Of a stretch of DNA of 64,000 nt, positions 21,701 to 33,790 are shown one piece after another (within the stretch, counting starts at the first letter, position 1; every line of letters starts with the position of its first letter). This DNA is from Ectocarpus siliculosus (taxonomy: Eukaryota; Sar; Phaeophyceae; Ectocarpales; Ectocarpaceae). The notes below the pieces were generated by a model. The model did no database searches. It saw only the letters and a list, made by a program, of their open reading frames with translations, and had not been told where the DNA came from. A program made the translations under genes and the position numbers. The stretch lies in NCBI GenBank assembly GCA_000310025.1, contig FN649749.1:481193-545192 (forward strand). The letters run 5' to 3'.

Positions 21701-24700
21701 GGCTGCCTTGTTGAGGTCATAACCGCGTTCGGCATGCTCAATCTCAACCTTCAGGGCATCGATCTTTTCCTTCAAGGTTTGCACCTTACCAACGCGACCT
21801 CGTTCCAAGTCCCAAGCACTCGTAAGACCTTCCTGCGTCCATCAAAATCAAGGTTGGGGAGTCAGAGAGAAATTGTGGGCGGCCAACGTCGGCACAGCAA
21901 CACACACAACCTACCGCTGAAATCGCCCAATGATATATAAGCACGGTATATCGTGGAGCCCATGATGCACATTGGTAAAACGTGTCATCTACAAAAAGAT
22001 GCAGCAATTTGCACCCGTGAAAATGTACCCCAACCTGCTTTTCTTGGAGTTCCGCCATCTCATCGTCGATCTGTTCGATGCGCTTCAAGGCATCCGCTCG
22101 AGTCTCTTTTCGAAGTGACAGCTTCTCCATCTCCAGCTGGATAAGACGCCTGTCCACTTCATCAATCATCTGGGGCTTGCTCGTTACCTGGTTATCGAGG
22201 GAGCAAGAAATACATTTAGCCTCACAAGGTCGTGGCCACAAGAAACTCCAGCAAGTAGAGAGTGGTGGGTTCTTCCCGCGCACTTAGCTGTGGTGAATGC
22301 AACCTAGATAGCACTCACACGCGGCCCACGACATTGCAAGCCAGCATTCAAATAACACCAAATTGCAACCCGCAATCACATGATGGTGCATACCCTCCTC
22401 AGATGTAGTGCTGCAAAATACGCATGGCACCCTTCACTTGCCTCGATGTTGAGTTTGGCAGCTGCTTCATCCACAAGATCGATGGCCTTATCAGGGAGAA
22501 ATCTGTCTGCGATGTATCGATGGCTGAGCTGAGCGGCGGCGACGAGCGATGCATCCTGCAGTCGAACTCCGTGGTGCACTTCGTAACGTTCTTTCAAACC
22601 ACGTAGGATGCTCACCTGCCATCCGAAGTAATCAAGGTGCCGTTTTTCAGAAACACTCGTGTATTCGCGCCCCTTCAAAATGTTCATTCAAAGTGTTCGC
22701 GAGCGCACTCACGACAGCCGCATTACAACAAGCAACCAGTGGGGCTTCTGCAACACCTATCTCCGACATACGATGAGGTCGATTCGCTTACACGCACACC
22801 AAGCTGTTGCATACGGTAAACCAATGTTTACAAACTGTGAGGCAGCCGCTCACAGTATCCTCCACGTTCGGCTGCTTCACGAAAACCTGCTGAAACCTCC
22901 TCTCCAGGGCCTTGTCTTTCTCCATGTTCTGCCATGCAAAGCAAGAGAGGACAAATATAAGTGAACAACGACAGCACGCAGATTGAGCCTGCCAAGCACC
23001 GTCAAGATCTAATTCTCGCCGTTAAACGATCGAAATGGACGCACAAACACGGAGACCCTCATATGACTCTGGGCCCGATCGCGTTCCGGGCGCGGTTCCA
23101 ATTACTTTGTGCGCCAAAAGATTGCCGACGTGTGTCGCCTAAGAGAAAAAAACATACTTTAGAGACCGAGAGAGAGACCAAGAGGCAGCCCACCATAAAA
23201 GCACGCATACAAGCAGGGTACACACAGCCCTATTTGCCATGCCTAAATCTCTTTGATGTGGGCCGAAGATCCAAACGGAAAATACCACCGGTAGGTACAA
23301 AGGCACCCAACTGCTGTGATCAACCCGATCTCGCGTGTGCGCGAGAGAGCAGAGACTACGCACACCAGAGCCGGTGCGCAGTAACGTACTGCTTCGATGC
23401 TTGCTATTCTTGTGGTTGGGTTGCCTGTTTATTGAGAGTGAACGGAGACGCTGTGTGCAATTTTCGCTATGGGAAAGGGTTTTTGTGACTGCAGTTCCGA
23501 TAGCCACTCCTATAACCCCAAACCCCACTGCTGTATGTAGTGCAGTAATAAAAGCACGGAACTACGAAGATTCACCATGGTTTTGATACATCTTCATCAA
23601 GAGAGTGGATGATAATCGATTTGCTGAGTGCACCGTTACTTTTGCATCGATCTGGCGCGCGTGTGAGGCGGTTCGCCTTCGACGTTTTCGTCTTTAGCGC
23701 AGCTAGTATATGAGTATCCTGTCCAGGGATGAGGTAAGCAACATCCTTGCGCCAGCAAGTATTGCTCGCACAGGTACATCGTCTGCGCGGGTGATCGCTG
23801 TCAGAAAGAGGCATGCACATGTTAACATACTCTGCTGCAAATTTCTCTCTCTCCTCTTACTACTGTTGTACACGAGTGGTACAACCGCAGTTCGCCACCC
23901 TTACATATATCCGCGTCCCCACCCCTGTGAGTCCCGCTCACGGGCTTTTATCATCACTGCTGTACCATGCTTGCCAGCGTCATTTGTGTGTGTACACACA
24001 TGTAAAGATCTTGGAGCACAGAGAGCCAGTTGTGGGAAGCTAAACAAATAAAAAGAGGAAAATCAACCCTGTCACGGAAAGGTCAACGTTGGGTGGAAAG
24101 CTTTTGTTCATTTACTTTTTGGGTGAGAGATACTTGCAGGGGTCACATGAAAAAATACGAACCTGCTTGTATTCGTTCAGTGTTGTAGCACCGATGCACC
24201 TTAACTCGCCGCGAGCCAGCATCGGCTTGAGAAGGTTGCTTGCATCCATGGACCCGGATGTCGCCCCAGCGCCTACCACGGTGTGAATTTCGTCGATGAA
24301 CATCACGACCTGTCCGTCGCTCTCCGTAACCTCCTTCAACACTGCCTGCCACGCCATCACGCGAGTCGATGAGGCGTTTAGGTTTATGACGAGAGCGGGA
24401 CACGCCGTCTCCACGCTTGTACGGTTCCGACATGAAACTGTTCTTGCTGACAATACTAGCGCATACACAACGGCAAGTTGCGCATTTTACTCCGGTGTGA
24501 GAAGACTAGCTCAAAATATCCGGGTGTAAGCTCTGCATGGGCAACACACTGAAATCTACCGGGGTAGGATATGTTCTGGGTCGAAGTGCACCGTCTGGGA
24601 AGACTTCAGGAAAAAATTCAACAGTACCCGGTATGGGTAGATTTGAGGGAAAACTTCGATGAACAGACACAAGGCGAGCGCGCTCGATGCTGGCCGTATC

Positions 24701-27469
24701 GAAGTGGAAGGGTGGTCGCAGGGGCACAAAATCAAGGAGACTTTGGCCACGGCGTCTCTGGGACCTCCTACACGACATGGCGACCCAACACTTCGGGAGA
24801 AGTCATTCTTGGTCACGATGCAAACCAACAACGGTACATGGAATATAATACTGGAAATTACCTTGAGGCGTTCTTCGAACTCTCCGCGGTACTTGGCGCC
24901 TGCGATTAAAGCTCCCATATCGAGCGACACTAGCTGGCGGCCTTTAAGAGATTCCGGAACGTCACCCGCAACGATACGCTGTGCGAGCCCTTCAGCGATC
25001 GCAGTCTTGCCCACTCCTGAATGTTTTCGCGTGAGCGTGTTGTAGCATCGATGCGTGAAACATGCAAGAGTAGCGCAGAACAGCCTCGATTCCTACGCTT
25101 GAGTATGCTCGGCGGGGCTTCTGCGGCAGGTATTAGAAGGTGTCACACATCTTTATAGTTTGTGATGAGGTTGTAGAAGTATACCTGGCTCTCCCAGAAG
25201 AATAGGATTGTTTTTCGTGCGTCTGCTAAGAATCTGGACCGTCCTGCGGATCTCGTCGTCGCGTCCAATAACAGGGTCCAGCTTCCCGTCTCGGGCGGCC
25301 TGTGTCAAGTCTCGACTGTATTTCTCGAGCGCCTGTTTCAACACGTGAGCAAAAAAGATGCAGAAAAAGGCTTAACCCCCAAACGGCATTTTGTAAACGC
25401 GCATCCAAAGGTGGTGAACGCGCAATAGACAATGCACCAATTCCACACGCCAGCATTTGCTCCAGCTTGAGACTGATTTTATTATAGAAACGCAGAACGA
25501 GTCACGCCGATGGTTCAACCTAAATGCGTACCCATCTCAGAGCAAACATACCGTCCGTGTCTACACTGCCGCAATGCCCATCGACATCGCCTGAGCACAG
25601 CTTCGTACCTCATACGCGGCCTCAGGGTTCCTGCTTGTGACTTTCTGCGGGCCCCTGATTGCGTTCACAGCATCCAAAATCTTCTTGTCGTCGGTGCCCT
25701 GATCTTGCAAGGCTTTCTTCGTGAAGCGGGTGTCTTCCCGTGCCAGGGCCAGGAAGAGATGCTCTATAGAGACAAAGCTGTCTCCGAGTTCAGCTTGAGC
25801 TGCCGAGGCCGCCGCGACGACTTTTTGGAGGGTCTGGCCCATCGATTTGGAGCTAGTGTCCGACACACGCCCTTGCTTTGACCTGAGAAAATGGAGACAG
25901 CAACAAGGGAGAGGCGGGGCAAGTCGCATGAAACGTGCGACACGATGGTCTGAGAGATGGGTCTCGCTGATCTTGGTAACTACACGTTAATTTCCTGCCC
26001 ATTGTACCTTGTAGTACATTGTGAAGCGGCCAACACATTGTCGTCTTTCTCGCCCGGTTTCCTGGAGAGGGAGAATCATGCACTTGCGAACGAGGTCAAT
26101 GTAGTAAGAATGGGCCGCTCATTACCCCGCCATATCTAGTATCGTATGCCGCCAAAAGCTGCTGTCGATCTGGGATCAGTTTGGTTCCGACATATTGACA
26201 GGTACGTCCTTGCCATCACGGGCAACGTTGTGCAAATACCTACCAGCACCAGAGAGAATGAATGAAAAGAGCCAGCGCAGTTCAGCCCAAACCTACTGTG
26301 GTTAATCTTTACGCTAGCATTCCAATCCACCTGTTCCGATTACACGAACACCGATTGTGTGCAACGGGGACTTCGTAGCGTATCTCATCGCTACATATCT
26401 GCGAAAAACATGAAGCTGGGAGCAACTGGGAGAGGCATTTCGTTTGACAGAGTTCTACAGCAGTGACACAACGTGGAAAAAACACGCTGTTACGCGAAAC
26501 AGACCGGACGGACCTTGGCATGCAACAAGATAACTTCACCAAACATTAAATGTATAAGCCACTTATCGAACGCCGAAACCATGCAACTATTCATGTGCAG
26601 CACTCCGTAAGTTCGAAAGACGTGGGCTGCGGTGTAGCGTAACACGTGGAATGTTCATCGGGCTTTTGTCAAGGCTTTGGTAAACATGACTCACAGAAAC
26701 GAGTCCAGGTCAGAACTGAACCTGGAAGTATCCACCCCCGCTTTTTGTAGAATGCGCTGAGTAAGACCTTCAGCCCCTTCTTCAAGAAGCGACTTGGCAA
26801 GCAGTTCACTCTCGACCATCTGCGTGGAGAGACCGACAGCAGTGCACCGTTAGCTGTTTGCATGTGAAAAGTCGCAGTTGAACATTGTGTGGAAAGAGCC
26901 AGTGCACGCGGCAAATTATGTGTTCAGAGTTTACTGAACAGCAGTTGTCGACTGGAGCAGCCTTACAACTAAGTAAGGACCCAATAGGTTTCAGTGCATC
27001 AGCATCTCACTGGCTCTAAGCTCTCACTAGCTGTTCGATGTGGTGTCTGGCTTCAAAAAGACAAGTACACAATCTAGATGTGGGTCGGGTGATTCGAATG
27101 TCGGGATGGACTGCAACATCAGTTGGTCTGGAATCGCGTACCTACAACAAGACGAGCTCGCTAACGGAGGGTCACCTGAGCTTGGTTGAGATCAGCAAGG
27201 GCCGGTAGCCTGCCCATTGCCTCCCAGGCTCGCTCTGTGAAGGATTCTGGATTCAAGCTCTGCGGGGAACTCATCATCAGTCGAGTTGGCAGTCGATTGT
27301 GGGCCCTTTGCCGCCATTGCGGCGGTGCACACGCTCCGACGCCCGCCCGCTGTTGAGAGGAAGCCGAGATGAAGCCGCTGGATAAACTGTTTGGAACAAC
27401 AAACGCGGAAGTTGGCGCCCACGCACCCAAAGCGCACCCAATTCGCATACTTAGTCTTGAAGCTCTCAT
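18706..27469 (-). CDS. ClpB-type (Hsp100) AAA+ disaggregase, plastid-targeted
   Basis: ATP-driven disaggregase that threads aggregated proteins through a hexamer. The 17-exon model gives 961 aa with every phase matching: 27469-27176, 26819-26695, 25882-25609, 25332-25185, 25016-24862, 24345-24163, 22928-22854, 22615-22442, 22187-22035, 21832-21668, 21108-20979, 20846-20657, 20427-20364, 20185-20037, 19820-19643, 19373-19159, 18919-18706. The N-terminus has a signal-like stretch with 'TSAFVVP', a secondary-plastid presequence. A ClpN domain follows, then NBD1 (GEPGVGKT about 278, FIDEIH about 346), the coiled-coil middle domain ('LNKAAELTY') and NBD2 (GPTGVGKTE about 686, VLFDEMEKA about 755, 'SNVGSQ' sensor). 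Intron 8 uses a GC donor. Intron 10 carries a SINE. The middle domain separates it from ClpC. Confidence 0.93.
21180..21487 (+). mobile_element. tRNA-related SINE in ClpB intron 10
   Basis: About 308 bp. The head has an A-box-like tggtctcgttgg (21189-21200) and a perfect B box ggttcgaatcc (21233-21243), as in a tRNA promoter for RNA polymerase III. A non-coding body follows, then a 3' A run (about 21477-21490). Flanks aaaggcaaaccgg (21167-21179) and aaaggcaagccagg (21488-21501) look like a target-site duplication with one change and one extra base. It lies antisense to ClpB. The acceptor stem does not pair fully, so it is not a working tRNA gene. Confidence 0.7.
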
Positions 27470-28591
27470 GTTTTCATGTGGGAGGTGCAGCAGTTGTGGG
27501 TTAACGCGGTGGGCAGCAGTTCGTCATTTTTTCTAGAAAACACGTGTACGCATAAAAAATCCCGCCGCATGGAATCCCGAACCGATGAGTGGACTTCAAG
27601 AAGAGGCAACCAGAGCATATTGCCTCTTACACCTTGTAGGCGTAAGGCCTTAGCTGGGCGGCTGGCTGCCGAGGCTCTTTGGCGTAGAGAGGCAAGACTT
27701 CGTATTGGTGAGTGCACTCAGGCACGCACACCCCTGTGCCGGATGTATCTTCTACGCGTTGCTATGATGTTGAGCCTTGTCATCTCTCTGTCTCTCCATC
27801 TTGCTCGAAGACAACCAACACACGTATGCATACGTTCGTCCCCTCCCCCCTGCACGGTCTGTGTGTGTGTGATTGCATCACTCATCTCGCACAGCCGTCC
27901 AATAAGAGATCATGAACTAAGCCAGCTGTCTCAGTGATTCACCTATGGGAGACTGCCAGTGCATTAAACTTACGTACGTTGGAGAACATGTGCATGTGAA
28001 AACAGCAGCATTGGGTACACGAGATATGCAGAGCACAAGCAGGGAGCCTGTACTCTTGTCTGTGCAGCAGTACATGACGCCTGGAAACCTCAAACACTCA
28101 TCAACTTTGGTTTTTGTATCTGTGAGACGTGTGGATTCCCAAGAGAACTTGTGAGACAGGAAACCGATGCTATGTAGTTTGACCCATAAATACGATCGCA
28201 CCACGGCACAGACCATCTGACAACATGTTTGTGTCTGTATCGCAGTACGCCATCCCTGACGCAATCGGTCTCTTAGAATGAGCTCGAACGAATTTTAATG
28301 TTGTGTGTGCGAACGTACGAACCCATTTTGCACAAAAAAAACATAGAGCCGATCGCACAGGGGTGCGCGTTCTCTCCGACTGTCACTGCAGTATTCTGGA
28401 TAAGCACCCACCCCGATGCCTCTCCACTCGGCACAACAATGTAGTAAGACTCCGGGGACAAGAAGACAAGCACGAGTTCATCACGTAGAGAGAGAGGTAA
28501 AGAGAGTATGTGTGGAGGCTCTAGCGAGCAAGAAACAACAATATAACCCCATTTGCATGTGTTCTCTTCTAGGTGTGCGAAGGTTTGCAGC
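27470..28591. other. Divergent promoter region ClpB / ABC-F
   Basis: 1.1 kb between the start codons of two divergently transcribed plastid-protein genes. Upstream exons or 5' UTRs may lie here; for the ABC-F gene an acceptor-like tctcttctag occurs about 20 bp before the start codon, suggesting a 5' UTR intron. No separate gene was recognised. Confidence 0.5.
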
Positions 28592-31500
28592 ATGGGGACC
28601 CGCCTCATGATGGCTTTAGGCTTGATGCCTTGGTGCTCAGGGTTTCTGGCACCGCCGTGGTCTTCGACGTTACAGCATGTATCGACGAAGTTGGCATTCA
28701 AAACGGACGTGCATGAGGACCACCGAACGAGATCATCGTCGTTATCGATGATGATGATGGCCAAGAAGAGGAAGGGACCGGCTGCAGACGCGTTGGCCCA
28801 GTTGGAAGCCCTAGAGGCAGAACTTGAACCTGTTTCTGTGGATATGGAAGAGAGTCCACCGCCTTCGCCAAAGCGGAAGAAGAACAAGAAGAAGAAAAAG
28901 GGCCCCAAGGGTGCCGCGGCCGACGCATTGGCCCAATTGGAGGAACTAGAGGCTGAAGGTGAATCTCTTCCCCGTATCTCCGCCCCCTGTTGGACGCCCT
29001 GATACACCTCAATACATACCGCACATCCATAGCATGGGTGTGTATGCTGATGGGGCGCGTGCTATCCAATCTCGAAGTGTTTCGGGTGTAAACATCGCAT
29101 TATTAATAGTCGCAAACGTTTTCAGCGGCTGACATTGGTACGTCAGTCACGTTGAGAGAGGTCATGGTGTTAGAGATGCTACCTAACTTCGTAACAGACG
29201 ATCAACGTTCGGTAGAAATCGAATCTCTCCTCCACAAATAAAATATCTTGTTTGTTTGTCGCGGTTGTGGTCTTCATTGCCAGGAGAGCTTGGGCAGATG
29301 GACGTCCCGGCGGCTGAGGCTGCTGCTAGTGCTCCTCCGGCCGAACACGAGGTTGACAGGAAGGAAGTACGAGAGGCAGAGGTAGAGGTCAACTTAATGC
29401 AGCCTCCACCGCGAACCAAGAAGGGAAAGAAGAAGAGTGGGGCGGGGGGGATTGAGGAACGGTTGGACGACTTCAAGGTTGAGGTAAGACACTCGTAGCT
29501 CCCCGAACAATACGCCCATAAGTATATTCTTTGCGTTCATCGCGCTCGCCAAAATCCAATTTCTCGTGAGATGTAAAGACTTCTGAAGGTTGCAATCGTA
29601 TGCAACGAAGCAATTTTCTGTCCGCAGAGGGTGCGACACATAAATGGCGGGTGACTGGGTTCGCCTGCGTTGCCAAGTATTCTATGACCTCTTTCGTTGC
29701 CTTTGATCGTCCTGCGGTGCCATCGAACAAGTGGCATCTACTGTTCGCAGATCCGATGCGCCCAGAAGACCAGATGCAATTTAACCTCTTTGTCGGCTAT
29801 GCGGGCCCAATCACATGCGTAAACTCACGGCACACAACAACGATATTTTTTCCATGTGTCGTGTGCTTGTGCAAAGGGAGACGAGAAAATGGTGGACCAC
29901 GGGCCCTCCCAGGAGAAGATGGCCGCCCCGAAAGAGATTGAGGTTGAAAAAGAGACACTTGAGTCCAAAATTCGGAAGGCGAGGCCGCCCCCGCGAGTTC
30001 GAATATCGAGCAGCTCGCAGCCCGGGTTTGTCTCGCTCCGCCTGGAAGGTGTCGCTGTTACTTTCAGGAATCAGGAGGTCGTCAAGGACGCCACGTGGGA
30101 TGTCAAAACGGGAGACCGGATAGGCTTGGTCGGACCCAACGGTGCGTGAAGATTATCTTGTGGACGAATGGATTCCAGAACCGTGTCTGGTTCGAACTCC
30201 TCCCGATTGCTTTCTCTGTGTCCTGATGACTATAATAGCGGTGCCCCGCTGTGCCATGTGTTTATGCCTCATGATGTCTTCTGATGTTGGTTATTCCAGG
30301 CGGCGGCAAGACCACACAGGTGAAAATCTTGGCGGGTGACCTCGAGCCGACTGCAGGGGAAGTCATCAAGTCATCCAAGGATCTGCGTGTTGCGTTTCTC
30401 CGACAAGAGTTTGTGGACGAGCTTGTGATGGAGCGTTCGCTCAAAGACGAACTAATCTCGGTCTTCACGGAAGAGGCGGACATTCTTGCGGCGCTCCAAA
30501 GATGCGAGGTGCGTAAAACTTCATCGACCCCCGGCTTTTGTTCACATGACAAGGAGTCTCTTCGGGAACGTGTCCATGAAACGATTCGCGAGCTGAAGTT
30601 GGTGGAAACGCTGTCGTACTGATTATTGCCGCCGAGTTCATGCCTGGAGGTTGTTGGTGCGCTTACTCTTGCCTTTTCGGTGGCTGGACTCTCGCCGTTC
30701 GGACTATCCTCTGTTGCATGTTTAGTTGGTTCTCGGAGAGAGGTACCGAAATAGTGTCCGATCCCATTGTGCCCGGAGACGAGTGTTGCTCACTGCGATG
30801 TGTCTGGAATGCTCCCTCAGTTGAGGAACCCCTTGTAGTTTATCTGGTTTGCCCCACCAGGCTGGACAATGAATTGCCTGTCATACTCGAACCTTACAAT
30901 TGTTCCACCACACGGCGTCAAGGATGAACTGCAAGAGGAGGCTGTCCAGCAGGACCCGGCTAAGATGGAGGAAGTCCTGAACCGCCTTTCGAATCTGCAA
31001 GAAGACGCTGAACGTAACCGTGTGTACGATCTCAGCACCAAGGTGCAGCGGGTCATGGATCTAATGGGATTCCAAATCAGGTGAAGGCACAGACCCGTGT
31101 TCACGTGGTATCATCTTGCGAACGGTTTGCATCCGCTCGGGTCGTCTGAAACATTCATGTTGGTTCCCTCATGAAGGTTGCCAACATCTGACGTCCAGTG
31201 TACTTGAAGATATACCAGCAAGAATTGAAAAGAAGCTAGAAGAGAAGCTGGAACCGGTCAGATCAGCGCTTGACGTGACTGTATTTCGGTCGCTATCGAT
31301 TTCTTCTACATGACCGTGCAGCGAGGGAGAACAGCCCGTGTCAAGCTTTAGCGGGGGCTGGCGCATGCGTATCGGGCTCGGCAAGATCCTGCTGAAAGAC
31401 CCCAATATTCTCCTGTTGGACGAGCCGACAAACCACTTGGATATGGAGAGCGTGGAGTGGCTGGAGAGCTTCCTTCAAAACCAAAACCTCCCCATGGTTA

Positions 31501-33179
31501 TTGTCAGCCACGACAGAGAGTTCCTCGACCGCGTATGCACGGGAATCGTCGACACAGATGGTGGTGTGGCCGTGACCTACCCCGGTAACTACAGCAACTT
31601 CATTAAGCTGAAGCGAGCAAGGCTCGAGTCTTGGCAAGCGTCGTACAAAAACCAACAAAAAAAAATCAAGGAGGAGCGCAACTGGATCAACAAGTTTAAA
31701 TCAAAGTGAGATGTGGGGCTTTTCAAATTGTGGATCACCCATGCACGAGCTTTTTGCCTTCTTGTGTGAGAGCTCGTTTGCTACACCGCAGCCGCTGGAC
31801 TCTCTTTGCTCGACGTCGCTGGTTGATTTCTGTTGACGGGGGTTTTCTTCGTGAAGGGTTCGATTCAATAGCATGCGCGCGATGCATTTGATTGAAGTCG
31901 AATCAATGTTTTTTCCGTGGAAAGATTCTCTCCCAAACTCAATGCTCCCCGTTTTTTGTGCGTATTCGTTTGACAGGGGGGCATGGGCTGCGCAGGTGAA
32001 GTCGCGCCAAAAAGCGTTGGACAAGCTGATCGCCAGTGATGACTTCGTGAAACAACCTCCCAATATGGGTAAGCCTTTCCGCTTCCGCTTCCCACCTGCA
32101 CCACGCATGAGTGCAAGCGAGGAAGTTGTCTCTGCAAACGGAGTCAGCCACGGCTACAACGGTAGACGGCTTTTCAGCGACGTCAACTTAGTGGTGGAAA
32201 AAGGCCAGCGGATCGCATTTCTCGGGCCTAATGGGGCGGGTAAGTCAACCTTACTGAGGCTCGTTGTCGGGCAAGAAGAACCGGAAGAGGGTTCCTGTCA
32301 CCTTGGTTCCGGTGTGGTGAAGCAGTACTTCGAGCAAAATCAAGCAGATGTACTCGACCTTTCCTTGACGGTCATCGAGACCTTGATGAAAGCCTCCACA
32401 GGAGAAAAATATGAAGATCTGCGGAAGTTGCTGGGGCAGTTCCTATTTAAAGGCGATGCCGTGGACAAATCTGTCGAACAACTCAGCGGGGGCGAGAAGG
32501 CGCGGGTGTCTCTATGCAAAATGATGCTCACGCCAGCCAATCTCCTGGTTTTGGACGAGCCGACCAACCATCTCGACATCCCTGCCAAGGAGATGCTGGA
32601 AGAAGCACTCCAACACTACGAAGGATCAGTACTGGTGGTATCCCACGATCGGTACTTCGTGAGCCAGGTGAGCTAAATAGGAACACAAGATTGCGGCGGA
32701 TTACATGAGCGAGAGTTTTCATTTACAGCAGTGACGAACAACAGCGTTTTGCATTTTTTTTTTTTAACGACTGTTGCGTCGGCACGGGGTCAAGGCGTTT
32801 CCGTAGTACTGGCTTTCAACCGGACTACTAAAGCAGCCGATTCTCGCTTTTGTGTTGGCGACCCTAAGACGTGTCTTAGTCCATTAACGCGTGTCCTTCC
32901 GCGGGTACACAGGTGGCGACAACGATTTGCAACTTGGAGGAAGAAAACCTTGTTCGATATGACGGGGACTACCGGTATTTCCTGGAGCGCAATGACAACA
33001 TCTTGGAGAAGGTGGAATCGAGATATGTCGCGGGGTTGTCCGGCATCCAGAAGGCCAAACGAGTGGATTTGGAAGAGATGGGAAGATCCAAGAAATCCTT
33101 CGGCGGGAAAGGGGGACCAAGTGGACGAAAGGACAAAGGCGTCAAGAACGCCAAGCGAAATACAGAGAAAGTGTTTTGA
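28592..33179 (+). CDS. ABC-F family ATPase (EF-3/Uup/EttA type), plastid-targeted
   Basis: Soluble tandem-ABC ATPase without membrane domains; the family acts on ribosomes to relieve stalling. Eight exons, 846 aa, phases closing exactly: 28592-28958, 29284-29483, 29877-30141, 30300-30508, 30923-31080, 31322-31705, 31977-32667, 32913-33179. The N-terminus has a hydrophobic stretch ending in 'CSGFLAPPW', a plastid presequence. A Lys-rich linker then carries 'ADALAQLE' twice. ABC1: GPNGGGKT (about 274), 'SFSGGWRMR', 'ILLLDEPTNHLD'. ABC2: GPNGAGKST (about 611), 'LSGGEKARV', 'LLVLDEPTNHLD'. The C-terminus is basic and glycine-rich. The presequence suggests plastid ribosomes as target; that is inferred. 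Confidence 0.92.
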
Positions 33180-33790
33180 GTGTTTTGATTTATGCCGGGA
33201 TATTTTGGAGCCCACCTGCAGTATCAAGCCACGGGCACACCTTTGCTTGCTAGGATTAGGTCTAGTGAGTGTAGACAGTCGGTTTCGCTGTAAGCACGTC
33301 AACTGAGATACAAGGCAGGACGAGCAAGACCAAAGAAGACGGCCGACTTTCGTGTCCCAGAACAACGTTCAAACACGGGACTATCGCACCCTCTTTGTCT
33401 TGTCCTGCAGTAGGCAAGCAATGCTGGTGACCTAGGGGGTCACGTGAGACTTGGGGATGATATTCCGTGCTCGTGAGCAACAAATGGATTTCAGGATACA
33501 GCCTGTGGCGTCGGAGACCGACCAGGTTGTGCAATATACACAGGAACACGCTTTCGTGCACACTTCAACTTCCAACAAATAGAGGGAAAGGAAAGCTTAC
33601 TTAACTGATGCTGAAGGCGGTCGGCAGATCATCCTTACAAAAAATCAGTCCAAGACTGACATCCAATCTGCCACAACACCACCGCAATGTCAACAATCGC
33701 AAACAACAGCAACCAGGCAACGTATTCCATCAAGTAGAGATCGGCGTCCGTCCTTGCCATCCAAAAGCTCTACACTTACTTTGCAACGCT
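33180..33790. other. Convergent intergenic region (3' ends of ABC-F and HCF101)
   Basis: 611 bp between two convergent stop codons. No gene or clear repeat seen; it presumably holds both 3' UTRs. Confidence 0.6.

Noticed and set aside
30509-30622. Continuation of ABC-F exon 4 past 30508
   Set aside because: The frame stays open for 37 codons, but a donor at 30509 followed by the exon at 30923 gives the expected inter-domain linker and correct phase; retained as intron.
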